From Hydrotalea sp. (lineage in GTDB: Bacteria > Bacteroidota > Bacteroidia > Chitinophagales > Chitinophagaceae), in the NCBI GenBank assembly GCA_022402565.1, contig JAKRSC010000028.1:186001-250000 (forward strand): a stretch of DNA of 64,000 nucleotides. Reading direction: 5' to 3'. Under the pieces are notes generated by a model, which ran no database searches, was not told the origin of the DNA, and saw only the letters and a list, made by a program, of their open reading frames with translations. Positions 42,371 through 51,240 of this stretch are shown one piece after another (position 1 is the stretch's first letter; every line of letters starts with the position of its first letter). The translations under genes were made by a program, and so were the position numbers.

Positions 42371-43003
42371 ATGTGGAGCAGTAGTTTTTTAAGAATAAAA
42401 GCCAAGGCAATATCCTATATATTCCATCCACTGTTCATGCCCACATATTTCTTGTTGATTTTGTGGTATTATTTTCCTTATGAATTCAGTGGTATCAATT
42501 CGTGGCAAATGAATCTCAAAATTTTTGGGATGTTTTGGATGACCGCTTTTTTTCCGGCTTTTGCCGTTTTTCTATTATGGCGACTTAAAATGATTGACTC
42601 CATATTTTTGAAAACACAGAAAGAGCGCATTATTCCTTACTTCGTCACCATGTTTTTTTATTGGTGGATGTATTATTTATCGCGCAACTTCACCGATCAA
42701 CCATTGGTTCTAAAATTTTTCTTCTTTGGAATTTTTGTTTGTGTATCCATTGCAGTAATTCTCAATAATTATTTCAAAATTAGCATGCATGCAATGGGTG
42801 TGGGCGGATTGGCAACAGCTCTTACACTCACCGCCTTTTATTACCAAATCAACCTAGGACTTCCCATTGCTATGCTTGTTTTATTGGCAGGGGCTGTTGT
42901 ATCAGCTCGATTGGTTTTAGGTGAACATCAAGAAAGGGAAGTATATGCGGGGTTATTATTAGGAATTTTTTGTCAGCTAACTTCTTATTACATCATTCTG
43001 TAA
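42371..43003 (+). CDS. Integral membrane protein of unknown function
   Basis: A 210-residue protein with about six hydrophobic segments. It contains KTQKERIIPYFVTMFFYWWM near the middle and ISMHAMGVGG followed by a hydrophobic segment later; the latter loosely recalls the PAP2 phosphatase SxxxH motif, but other PAP2 motifs are not seen. It starts 9 bp after the rpoN stop, so it is likely co-transcribed. Membrane location is clear, function unknown. Confidence 0.65.
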   Translation: MWSSSFLRIKAKAISYIFHPLFMPTYFLLILWYYFPYEFSGINSWQMNLKIFGMFWMTAFFPAFAVFLLWRLKMIDSIFLKTQKERIIPYFVTMFFYWWMYYLSRNFTDQPLVLKFFFFGIFVCVSIAVILNNYFKISMHAMGVGGLATALTLTAFYYQINLGLPIAMLVLLAGAVVSARLVLGEHQEREVYAGLLLGIFCQLTSYYIIL

Positions 43004-43071
43004 GCCTCAACCTATTACCTTTGGCTGCCAAATATTTTTTATATCAATTAGGTATATTCTAAATCAATTGT

Positions 43072-43815
43072 ATGAAATCAATTTTTTTTATTGCTTGTAC
43101 ATGTTTTGCAACATTCAGTTTTGCACAAACCAAAGCTCCTGCTAAGCCTGCTTCAAAAACAGCAGCAAAACCTGCGGCACAAAAGGTTCAACCACCAACT
43201 ACTGCACCACTGTTAAAGTCATTTAAAGACAGTGGTAGTTATGGTTTAGGATTTAAAGTAGCAGAAAACTTAAGTTCACAACAGTTAGATCAGCTCAACC
43301 TCGATTTATTTCAGAGAGGAATGAAAGATTATTTTGAGAAAAAGAAAGGATTATTAACTAATGAGCAGGCTGATCTTGCTATTAGTGAAATGATGCGCCG
43401 CAGTCAAGCTTTAGTAGCAGATCGAAATAAAGCTGCGGGTAAAGCATTTCGTGAAGAATTTGCTAAGAAACAAGGGATACAATCTTTGCCAAATGGTATT
43501 TTATATGAAGTTATTACTAAAGGAACAGATACCACCAAGCCAACTTTAACCAGTCGTGTACGTTGTCATTATAAGGGTACACTAGTAAACGGACAAGTTT
43601 TCGACAGTTCTGTTGATCGTGGTGAACCGGCTACTTTCCCTGTAAATGGTGTGATTAAAGGTTGGCAAGAAGTGTTGCCATTAATGACTGTTGGAAGCAA
43701 ATGGCGTGTGGTTATTCCATCTGAATTAGCATACGGCGATGGACAAGCAGGTGCTTTAATTGCTCCAGGATCTACGCTGGTTTTTGAAATTGAACTATTA
43801 GGTATTGAAAATTAA
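43072..43815 (+). CDS. FKBP-type peptidyl-prolyl cis-trans isomerase (exported)
   Basis: Periplasmic protein-folding enzyme. The 247-residue product has a signal peptide (to about residue 18), an Ala/Lys/Pro-rich linker (20-45), an FKBP_N helical dimerisation domain (about 55-135), and a C-terminal FKBP domain (145-246) with RVRCHYKGTLVNGQVFDSS, NGVIKGWQEVLPLM and IPSELAYGDG. This Mip/FkpA-like architecture implies a homodimer with chaperone activity. A terminator follows, shared with the convergent MBL gene. Confidence 0.95.
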   Translation: MKSIFFIACTCFATFSFAQTKAPAKPASKTAAKPAAQKVQPPTTAPLLKSFKDSGSYGLGFKVAENLSSQQLDQLNLDLFQRGMKDYFEKKKGLLTNEQADLAISEMMRRSQALVADRNKAAGKAFREEFAKKQGIQSLPNGILYEVITKGTDTTKPTLTSRVRCHYKGTLVNGQVFDSSVDRGEPATFPVNGVIKGWQEVLPLMTVGSKWRVVIPSELAYGDGQAGALIAPGSTLVFEIELLGIEN

Positions 43816-43831
43816 TACTAAGAAATTCTAA

Positions 43832-43862
43832 TAAGGCCAGAGCTAAACACTCTGGCTTTTTT
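43832..43862. terminator. Rho-independent terminator after the FKBP gene
   Basis: Inverted repeat AAGGCCAGAG / CTCTGGCTTTTTT with a 7-nt loop and a T-run, between the convergent FKBP and MBL genes; it reaches the MBL stop codon. Confidence 0.85.
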
Positions 43863-44727
43863 ATTTCCATTCTTTTAATGTAAATGTTTCTTTTGGACGC
43901 ACTCCTTTTTCAGTTATTTGTAATGAACAACATTCTATTTTAGGGTCATGTTGGAAAAATAATGTATAGTCGTTGTTAGCTGCTTCTTCTAAGAAAATTT
44001 GCTTTTCTTTTAGTGTTGTGAGTGGAAACATATCGTAGCCCATTACATACGGTAATGGCAGGTGAGCAACAGACGGAAGAAGATCTGCCATAAAAACAAT
44101 TGTTTTGTCTTTGTATTTGATTTGCGGCAACATCATTTGATCTGTATGGCCCTGTACAAAGCGAACTGAAATGGCATCATTGAAAACAGAACTTGATAAT
44201 TGATTCTCTATTTTCTCTTTTGGCAAATCAATCAACTTGAGTTGACCACTTTCTTGCATGGGCAAAATATTCTCTTTTAGGAAAGAGGCTTTTTCTCTTG
44301 CATTAGGTTGTGTTGCCCATTTCCAATGTGCTTCATTGCTCCAAAAAATTGCATTGGGAAAGGCGGGTTTTAATAAGTCATTCTCTCGAATAATGCTGCC
44401 GCCGCAATGATCAAAGTGAAGATGTGTTAAAACAACATCAGTAATATCATTTTTATGAAATCCTAGTTTTTCAAGCGATTTATCTAGACTGTCGTTGCCG
44501 TGTAAGTAGTAATGACTAAAAAACTTATCATCTTGTTTATTACCAATACCAGTATCAATTAAAATGAGTTTATTGCCGTCCTCAATTAATAGACTTCGCA
44601 TTGCCCAAGTACAAAGATTATTATCGTCTGCGGGATTTAACTTGTTCCAGATTGACTTAGGCACAACTCCAAACATAGCACCTCCGTCGAGTTTAAAAAA
44701 TCCTGTCTCAATGGTATATAGTTGCAT
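43861..44727 (-). CDS. MBL-fold metallo-hydrolase
   Basis: Metal-dependent hydrolase of the metallo-beta-lactamase superfamily. The 288-residue protein shows the metal-binding motif TDVVLTHLHFDHCGGS (HxHxDH at about residues 99-104), an Asp in KLILIDTGIGNK, and downstream His residues in VQGHTDQMML and FFQHDPKIE. Overall form resembles quorum-quenching lactonase-like and related enzymes; the substrate cannot be assigned. It is the last gene of the purD-DUF3098-uppP-MFS-MBL run, 11 bp after the MFS gene. Confidence 0.9.
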   Translation of the reverse strand: MQLYTIETGFFKLDGGAMFGVVPKSIWNKLNPADDNNLCTWAMRSLLIEDGNKLILIDTGIGNKQDDKFFSHYYLHGNDSLDKSLEKLGFHKNDITDVVLTHLHFDHCGGSIIRENDLLKPAFPNAIFWSNEAHWKWATQPNAREKASFLKENILPMQESGQLKLIDLPKEKIENQLSSSVFNDAISVRFVQGHTDQMMLPQIKYKDKTIVFMADLLPSVAHLPLPYVMGYDMFPLTTLKEKQIFLEEAANNDYTLFFQHDPKIECCSLQITEKGVRPKETFTLKEWK

Positions 44728-44738
44728 ACATGAATGTT

Positions 44739-46061
44739 TTAATGAGCCTGTATTTTTTTATTTCTTTGACGCTGTAAGGTTAGCAATAATCCAACAAATC
44801 CAATTGCAAAGAAAACAATCAACGATAAAACTGAATGTTTCATATCGAGCAATTCATCAATATAAGCAAAGGTAAACATCCCTATTACGATTGCAATTTT
44901 CTCAGTTACATCATAAAAACTAAAGAATGAAGCTGTGTCTTTAGTAGTAGGCATAAGTTTACTGTAAGTACTTCTGCTCAATGATTGAATTCCACCCATT
45001 ACCAAACCAACAGCACATGCAAGCCCATAAAAATGGAATTCAACATTATGACCACTTTCTTTGACGCCCGCAACATACCATGCACTAATACAAAGGAATA
45101 TCCAAAAAAGAACCACGCCTAAGAGTACTTGAATATTTCCAAACCTTGCAGAAAGGTTCGACATTAAGAAGGCTCCTGCAATAGCAACTATTTGAATAAG
45201 TACCACTGTAATGATTAGTTTATCAGCAGGTAGTCCCAAAACCCTGTCACCAAAAATTGTTGCTGCCAGCATCACAGTTTGAACACCCATGCTATAAAAA
45301 AAGAAGCTCCCTAAAAAGCTTTTCAACACAGGAATTTCTTTGAGTTGATGCCATACCTTTTTCAATTCTTTAAATCCATCCGTAAATACATTGTGTTGTT
45401 TTTTAACACTAGGTGTGGACGGCGGTAAGTTTTTGAATGTAATTTGAGCGAAACCAATCCACCAAATACCTACTATTAGAAAAGTATACAATGGTCCACT
45501 TGTGTTATCTCCTTTTCCAGAAAAATACAAGACTAATCCAAATCCAACCATTTGCATAATAACACTTCCAATATAACCCATAGCGTAACCTCTTGCGCTA
45601 ATACGATCTCTATCTTCTGGAGCTGCAATTTCAGGTAGATAAGAGTTATAAAATACCAAGCTTCCAATATAACCAATAGCTGCCAGCATAAAACACCCCA
45701 ATCCAACCCACATATTAGGTTGCTCGCCTTTAAAGAAAAATAGTCCACTACAGCCTAAGCCGCCTAAGTAACAAAAGAACTGCATGAATTTTTTCTTGTT
45801 ACCACGGCTATCAGAAATAGCCGACAAAATGGGAAGAAGAATAGCAATGAGTAAATAAGAAAATCCAACCGTGTAATTATATAATGCCGAATTTTTGAAG
45901 ATTCTTCCAAGAAAAGGAACTGTATCTTCTCCATAAGCCGATTTTGTAATGGCTGCATAATACACCGGAAAGAAAGTAGTTGTAATAACAAGGTTGTACA
46001 CGCTGTTGGCCCAATCGTACATAGCCCAACTGCGAATGACTTTAGGGGATGCTGTAACCAT
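44739..46061 (-). CDS. MFS transporter, UMF1/Atg22-like
   Basis: A 440-residue transporter with 12 predicted membrane segments matching the UMF1 family: WAMYDWANSVYNLVITTTFFP at the N-terminus, ISDSRGNKKKFM after segment 2, a long central loop around residues 210-245, and RSTYSKLMPTTKDTASFFS near segment 10. Yeast Atg22 exports amino acids from the vacuole; substrates of bacterial members are unknown. It lies between uppP (44 bp) and the MBL-fold gene (11 bp). Confidence 0.9.
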   Translation of the reverse strand: MVTASPKVIRSWAMYDWANSVYNLVITTTFFPVYYAAITKSAYGEDTVPFLGRIFKNSALYNYTVGFSYLLIAILLPILSAISDSRGNKKKFMQFFCYLGGLGCSGLFFFKGEQPNMWVGLGCFMLAAIGYIGSLVFYNSYLPEIAAPEDRDRISARGYAMGYIGSVIMQMVGFGLVLYFSGKGDNTSGPLYTFLIVGIWWIGFAQITFKNLPPSTPSVKKQHNVFTDGFKELKKVWHQLKEIPVLKSFLGSFFFYSMGVQTVMLAATIFGDRVLGLPADKLIITVVLIQIVAIAGAFLMSNLSARFGNIQVLLGVVLFWIFLCISAWYVAGVKESGHNVEFHFYGLACAVGLVMGGIQSLSRSTYSKLMPTTKDTASFFSFYDVTEKIAIVIGMFTFAYIDELLDMKHSVLSLIVFFAIGFVGLLLTLQRQRNKKIQAH

Positions 46062-46105
46062 TGTGAGGGTTTAGTGCTTGAAGATAAGAGAAAACCCAAT
46101 AAAAC

Positions 46106-46921
46106 TTATAATGATGGTTGATAACCTGTTGCAAGAAGGAAGAGCAAAATAGCCCCTACAATAATTCTGTACCAACCAAATAAAGCAAAGCCTCTTTTTT
46201 GAAGAAAGCCAATAAAAAATTTAATAGCTAGCATGGCTACAACAAAGGCAACTAAATTTCCAATTAGTAAAATCTGTAGATTAGTGGTGTTCTCTAACAC
46301 TTCTGGATGTTCTTTCCAGGTTTTTAAAAGTTTATAACCTGTTGCAGCAGCCATAGTTGGAACTGCTAAAAAGAATGAAAACTCTGCAGCTAAATTTCTG
46401 GTTAATCCTTGTTGCATACCACCTATAATACTAGCAGCCGATCTACTCACCCCAGGTATCATAGCTAAGCATTGCCAGAAGCCAATTTTAAATCCTTTTG
46501 CCATTGGTAAATCTTCTTCAGCATGAATCGTAGGATTTTTAAACAAGCGATCAATGAAAAGAAGAATAATTCCGCCTACTAGCAAACTGATTGCAACAGT
46601 GAGTGGACTTTCAAGCAATGCATCTATATAATCGTCTAGTATAAATCCAAGTAACAAAGCAGGTATAACAGCAACAATAAGTTTTAAATAAAAATTCCAT
46701 CGATTAAGCGGAAAAAACTTTTTTCTATATAAAACTAGAACCGATAAAATGGCGCCTAATTGAATGGCCACTGTATACAGTTTAATGAATGCCCCATCTT
46801 CACCGTTAAGTTGCATGCCCAAGAGGTATTCAGTAATGATCATGTGACCAGTAGAGGAAACTGGAAGAAATTCCGTTAACCCTTCTACAATAGCAATAAT
46901 AACCGCTTCAAAAAGACTCAT
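46106..46921 (-). CDS. uppP: Undecaprenyl-diphosphatase UppP (BacA)
   Basis: Dephosphorylates undecaprenyl diphosphate for recycling in cell-wall synthesis; overproduction confers bacitracin resistance. The 271-residue membrane protein has both family motifs: EGLTEFLPVSSTGHMII (about residues 13-29) and PGVSRSAASIIGG (about 155-167), with catalytic Glu, Ser and Arg present. The pairing with a DUF3098 gene immediately upstream is common in Bacteroidota. Confidence 0.95.
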   Translation of the reverse strand: MSLFEAVIIAIVEGLTEFLPVSSTGHMIITEYLLGMQLNGEDGAFIKLYTVAIQLGAILSVLVLYRKKFFPLNRWNFYLKLIVAVIPALLLGFILDDYIDALLESPLTVAISLLVGGIILLFIDRLFKNPTIHAEEDLPMAKGFKIGFWQCLAMIPGVSRSAASIIGGMQQGLTRNLAAEFSFFLAVPTMAAATGYKLLKTWKEHPEVLENTTNLQILLIGNLVAFVVAMLAIKFFIGFLQKRGFALFGWYRIIVGAILLFLLATGYQPSL

Positions 46922-46944
46922 AAAAAATAGTAGAATGAAATAGA

Positions 46945-47175
46945 TTAAGCAGCAGGCTTCTTGAAGATTGCGTAAATCTCAATAACCAATCCAGCTAAAA
47001 TTAGAATGGGAGCTACTGTAATTCTGCGGAAGCCATATACCAAACTCTCGTCGAACTGATTGGGATCTGGGTTTTTGCCACCACTCATGAGTATCATGCC
47101 CAATGCAATGACCACAGCACCAATTAACATCCAACGGTAGTTGGCTTTTCCAAAGAGAGTTGTTTTTTCAGACAT
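46945..47175 (-). CDS. DUF3098 family small membrane protein
   Basis: A 76-residue protein with two membrane segments. The start at the ATG ending at 47175 gives the typical opening MSEKTTLFGKANYRWMLIG; an upstream open frame to 47307 would overlap purD and is rejected. Conserved features are the GMILMSGG turn and the VYGFRRITVAPILILAG segment. Function unknown, but in this phylum the family regularly lies beside uppP and cell-division genes, suggesting an envelope role. Confidence 0.88.
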   Translation of the reverse strand: MSEKTTLFGKANYRWMLIGAVVIALGMILMSGGKNPDPNQFDESLVYGFRRITVAPILILAGLVIEIYAIFKKPAA

Positions 47176-47239
47176 ATACTTACTAATTGACTTGCAAAAT
47201 AAGGGCTTTCCGTTAAATGTGGCTATACCGCCTGTTAAA

Positions 47240-48520
47240 TCACTTGAATTCGTAGCCAATATCTTTTCTATAAAAGATACCCTCAAAGCAAATTTGGTTG
47301 AGCACACTCAAAGATTCGGAAACTGCTTCCGATATGCTATTTCCTTTAGAAGTAACAGCAAGTACCCTTCCACCAGATGTTACTAATTCACCTGAATCAT
47401 TTGACTGAATTCCAGCGAAAAATAGGTGCTGGTTTGGAAATGATAGCTCTAAGCCGGCAATTTTTTTACTTTTTTCAAAGCTTCCCGGGTAGCCACCACT
47501 CACTGCCATGACCGTTGCAAAATGTTCGGGATAATAGGAAATATTGGTTTGAATGATAGTTTGTGAGCCAACATGTTTACAAAGCTCAATTAGGTCATTC
47601 TGAAGTCGAGGCATTACTACCTCTGTTTCAGGATCACCCATACGACAATTGTATTCTATTACATAGGGCTCACCATTACAATTCATGAGTCCCACAAATA
47701 AGAATCCTCTATAATCAATTCCTTCCTCCTGTAATCCTTTTACTGTTGGTTGAATCACTCTTTCTTCCACCTTTTTAAGAAAATCTGCATCTGCAAATGG
47801 AACTGGGCTTACACATCCCATACCTCCTGTATTTAGACCCGTGTCGCCTTCACCAATTCTTTTATAATCTTTTGCATGTCCAATCACTTGGTAGTTCTTT
47901 CCATCGAGCAATGCAAATACACTTAATTCAATACCTGTAAGAAAAGATTCAACCACCACTTTTGCTGAGGCTTCACCAAATTGTTTTTCCAATAACATTT
48001 GTCGAAGTGTATCTTCTGCATTTTGGTGCGATTCACAAATGATAACACCCTTACCTGCTGCTAGTCCATCTGCTTTTAATACTACAGGCAGGCTATGGTT
48101 CAATACATATGTGCGGGCTTCTTCCCATTGATGTGCTTCAAAGCTTGCATAAGATGCAGTTGGAATACCATGCCTTTGCATAAAAGCTTTGCTGAAATCT
48201 TTAGAGCCTTCCAATTGTGCGCCTGACTTATTAGGACCAATTACAATAATATGTTGAAGCGATGGTTCTGATTGAATAGCATCTGCAATGCCTTTTACCA
48301 ATGGATCTTCTGGTCCTACAATAACCATATCAATTTGTAAATCTTCGCATGCTTTGCAAATTGCAGGAATATCGCTTGCAGCAATAGAAAGATTGGTGCC
48401 GAATTTAGCTGTACCCGGATTACCCGGTGCTATATATAATGAGGTAAGCAATTTACTCTGGCTAATTTTCCATGCCAGTGCATGTTCGCGGCCGCCATTG
48501 CCTAAAAGTAGAATACGCAT
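47240..48520 (-). CDS. purD: Phosphoribosylamine-glycine ligase PurD
   Basis: Second step of de novo purine synthesis, ATP-dependent ligation of glycine to phosphoribosylamine. The 426-residue protein has the N-domain MRILLLGNGGREHALAW, the GPEDPLVKGIAD motif, an ATP-grasp domain (VLKADGLAAGKGVII) and the family signature IEYNCRMGDPETEVVMPR. The ATG ending at 48520 is chosen because it directly precedes the glycine-rich N-terminus. purH lies 24 kb away on the same strand. Confidence 0.95.
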   Translation of the reverse strand: MRILLLGNGGREHALAWKISQSKLLTSLYIAPGNPGTAKFGTNLSIAASDIPAICKACEDLQIDMVIVGPEDPLVKGIADAIQSEPSLQHIIVIGPNKSGAQLEGSKDFSKAFMQRHGIPTASYASFEAHQWEEARTYVLNHSLPVVLKADGLAAGKGVIICESHQNAEDTLRQMLLEKQFGEASAKVVVESFLTGIELSVFALLDGKNYQVIGHAKDYKRIGEGDTGLNTGGMGCVSPVPFADADFLKKVEERVIQPTVKGLQEEGIDYRGFLFVGLMNCNGEPYVIEYNCRMGDPETEVVMPRLQNDLIELCKHVGSQTIIQTNISYYPEHFATVMAVSGGYPGSFEKSKKIAGLELSFPNQHLFFAGIQSNDSGELVTSGGRVLAVTSKGNSISEAVSESLSVLNQICFEGIFYRKDIGYEFK

Positions 48521-48670
48521 GATTGTTGTTTCTAATTGCGAAAGTAAATGATTCAAATAGATTGCAATAGGGCTACTTGCTTGTTAATTTGAATTGTTTT
48601 TTCAAAAAAGTTCATGACAAGCTTTATTTTTAGCCATCAAAAACTTTCAACCACTCAAAAACGATTGATT

Positions 48671-50197
48671 ATGTCGCAAGCAGGAACCACTAAAAGTCAT
48701 CCAGCGGGACTCTATGTTTTATTTGCAACAGAGTTCTGGGAGCGTTTCAGTTACTATGGAATGCGTGCCATTTTTGTGTTGTTCATGACAGATAAACTGT
48801 TATTTGATAAAGCATATGCAGCTAATATTTATGGAAGTTATACAGGACTGGTTTATTTAACACCATTAATTGGTGGTTATGTGGCTGATAGATATTGGGG
48901 AAATAGAAAGTCCATTTTTGCAGGCGGTTTAATGATGGCAATTGGACAATTTATTTTGTTTGCTTGTGCATCCTTGCCAGCGGCGTCTGAAATGTCGCAA
49001 ATATTATTATGGACAGGGTTGGCTTTTATCATTTTTGGAAATGGTTTCTTCAAACCCAATATTTCTACTATGGTAGGTCAGCTTTATGTAGAGTCTGATA
49101 ATAGTAAAAAGGATAGTGCATATACTATTTTCTATATGGGTATTAACGCAGGTGCATTTGTTGCTCCTTTAGTGTGTGGCTATTTGGGAGAGAATGTTGA
49201 TTTTAAATGGGGCTTTTTAGCTGCTGGCGTGGGTATGTTGATTAGCTTGGTGATTTTCTATTTTACAAAAGATAAATATGTGGTGTCTCCTTTAGGAGAA
49301 CAGTTGGGTGTTTTGCCTAATAAGCTCAAAGATGCTGCTCCAGCCGATGGGCAAACTGGATTTAGTCAAACTCAAATTGCAGTTTTGATTTTATCTATTG
49401 TTGCAGCTATAGCATTCATCTATAAAGTACTAGGCGTCGATTTTTGGGGGTCTGCCATATATGGTATGACACTATGTTTGCCTTTATCGATTTTAACAGA
49501 TAGATCATTAACCTCTGTTGAGCGTGCAAGATTAGTAGTGGTGGTAATAATTATGATTTTTGTGGTATTCTTCTGGATGTGTTTTGAGCAAGCTGGTGCA
49601 TCACTTACCTTCTTTGCTAAAGAACAAACAGATCGTAATTTGTTTGGATGGGAAATGCCTGCTAGTTATTTCCAAAGCTTTAATGCTGGATACATTGTTT
49701 TATTAGCACCTATTTTTGCGGTGCTTTGGAGTAAGTTGGCCAGTAAAGGAATTGAACCTTCAGCCCCCATGAAACAAGCTATGGGATTAGGATTTTTAGC
49801 ACTTGGATTCTTATTCATTTCTTTCGGAACTAATGATGATCCAACTATCAAAGTGAGTATTCTTTGGTTATCTGGATTATACTTCTTACATACAGTGGGT
49901 GAGCTTTGTTTGAGTCCAATTGGATTATCTATGGTGAATAAATTAGCGCCTGGAAGATTCACCAGTTTAATGATGGGTATTTGGTTTATGGCTATTGCAA
50001 CAGGTAATAAGCTTGCTGGAACTATGAGTGAATTGTATCCAGATCCAGCAAAGACAGAGAAGCCTGTTTTCTTAGGAATTGAAATTAGTGATTTGCATAC
50101 TTATTTTATGATCTTCGTAGGGTTCTCGGGTGTTGCAGCTATTATCTTGTTCTTCCTTTCATTCAAACTTCAGAAAATGATGCATGGTGTGAAGTAA
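48671..50197 (+). CDS. Proton-dependent oligopeptide transporter (POT/PTR family)
   Basis: Imports di- and tripeptides with protons. The 508-residue membrane protein has the ExxERFxYY motif (ATEFWERFSYYGMRAIF) and the PTR2 signature (FYMGINAGAFVAPLVCGYLGE, split by segment 5 as FYMGINAGAF / VAPLVCGYLG). There are about 12-14 membrane segments, with a conserved GELCLSPIGLSMV near the end. The ATG at 48671 is preferred over one at 48614 because the family motif follows closely. It suits a proteolytic organism that releases dipeptides with the S46 enzyme. Confidence 0.93.
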   Translation: MSQAGTTKSHPAGLYVLFATEFWERFSYYGMRAIFVLFMTDKLLFDKAYAANIYGSYTGLVYLTPLIGGYVADRYWGNRKSIFAGGLMMAIGQFILFACASLPAASEMSQILLWTGLAFIIFGNGFFKPNISTMVGQLYVESDNSKKDSAYTIFYMGINAGAFVAPLVCGYLGENVDFKWGFLAAGVGMLISLVIFYFTKDKYVVSPLGEQLGVLPNKLKDAAPADGQTGFSQTQIAVLILSIVAAIAFIYKVLGVDFWGSAIYGMTLCLPLSILTDRSLTSVERARLVVVVIIMIFVVFFWMCFEQAGASLTFFAKEQTDRNLFGWEMPASYFQSFNAGYIVLLAPIFAVLWSKLASKGIEPSAPMKQAMGLGFLALGFLFISFGTNDDPTIKVSILWLSGLYFLHTVGELCLSPIGLSMVNKLAPGRFTSLMMGIWFMAIATGNKLAGTMSELYPDPAKTEKPVFLGIEISDLHTYFMIFVGFSGVAAIILFFLSFKLQKMMHGVK

Positions 50198-50222
50198 GAA
50201 ATTCTCGAACAATTCATGTAGG

Positions 50223-50256
50223 ATGCGAATCACAGATGGTGGTTCGCATTTTTTTA
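50223..50256 (+). terminator. Rho-independent terminator of the peptide transporter gene
   Basis: Hairpin ATGCGAATCAC / GTGGTTCGCAT followed by a run of T, 25 bp after the POT gene stop. Confidence 0.85.
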
Positions 50257-50265
50257 TGTTAAAAG

Positions 50266-51174
50266 CTATTTTGTTTTTGTAAAAATCCAGCCAAGTATAG
50301 GAACAGAAATTGTACCGAAAAAAGCTATGAAGTCATTACTACAATATGCGGTAAGAATGAAAAAAAGTAATAAGTAAACGGGATAGAGAAATGTCATTAC
50401 GGCAAACAAAATGCTATCTCTATGAATGACAGATGCCCTAGTTTTATTAAAAATGAATATACACAGCCAGTAAAATGGCAAGTGAATTATTTTACCTGGT
50501 AATCCAAGAAATGCTAAAGATGATTTTTTATGTTCAGATGTAAGAAGACCTGCTTGCATGGTTAGCAATGCCTTTGAGATATGTTCATTCACTGTTTTTA
50601 AAAAGCGAGCATCAGAGGTTGAAGTTGGAATATTTTGCTGAATAATTGGTTGGTGAACTGCAATGCGAACACGCTTGCCAAAGCTGTAAAAAGAATTATA
50701 GTCTAACCAAATTGGGATGATTTGAAGTGGCACCCCTTCACTCCATGCACTTTGAATAATTCTTGCACCGCCTTTTTTTAGTGGAAGTAATTCTGTTTGA
50801 TGATCACTCAGCCCTTCTACAAAAATGAGCAATAGACCATTTTTCTTCAATACATCTAATCCAGTTGCAAAAGATTGTTCGTTGTGTTTGAGTTGATGTA
50901 CGCCATCTCGTATGCGATAGATAGGTATTAAGTGAAGTGCATGCAGAAAATATCTGATCCATGCATGTTTAAAAACATCACTTCTGGCAAAAAAATGAAC
51001 TGGCTGATCAATATATGCTGCCAGAATAACCGCATCCAAAAAACTATTCGGATGATTAACAGCCAATAAAGCGGGTCCATTGGTATTTTGCACATTCCAG
51101 CCTGACCAATCTATTGATTTGCAGAACAGGCGAAAGCCCCATCGAACCATCCATTTAACAACAATGTATAGCAT
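50266..51174 (-). CDS. PlsC-type lysophospholipid acyltransferase
   Basis: Transfers acyl chains to a glycerolipid acceptor at the inner membrane. The 302-residue protein has the acyltransferase motif I NHPNSFLDAV (NHxxxxD, about residues 39-45), the FFARSDVFKHAWIRYFLHAL segment, and motif III LLIFVEGLSDHQTELLPLKKG, where EG replaces the usual PEG. Two or three membrane segments occupy the C-terminal third. It is convergent with the POT gene and sits downstream of acs on the same strand with a terminator between. Confidence 0.87.
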   Translation of the reverse strand: MLYIVVKWMVRWGFRLFCKSIDWSGWNVQNTNGPALLAVNHPNSFLDAVILAAYIDQPVHFFARSDVFKHAWIRYFLHALHLIPIYRIRDGVHQLKHNEQSFATGLDVLKKNGLLLIFVEGLSDHQTELLPLKKGGARIIQSAWSEGVPLQIIPIWLDYNSFYSFGKRVRIAVHQPIIQQNIPTSTSDARFLKTVNEHISKALLTMQAGLLTSEHKKSSLAFLGLPGKIIHLPFYWLCIFIFNKTRASVIHRDSILFAVMTFLYPVYLLLFFILTAYCSNDFIAFFGTISVPILGWIFTKTK

Positions 51175-51207
51175 GTGTACAAAGTACTAAAGCTACAAGT
51201 TTGTAGT

Positions 51208-51236
51208 TAAAAAAACACCCAGTTTAACTGGGTGTA
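51208..51236 (-). terminator. Rho-independent terminator of acs
   Basis: On the minus strand ACACCCAGTT / AACTGGGTGT forms a perfect stem followed by TTTTTTT; it lies directly after the acs stop codon at 51241. Confidence 0.85.
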
Positions 51237-51240
51237 AGTA

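Noticed and set aside
47176-47307. Extended DUF3098 start overlapping purD
   Set aside because: Would add 44 residues without family similarity and overlap purD by 68 bp; the ATG ending at 47175 gives the normal family length.
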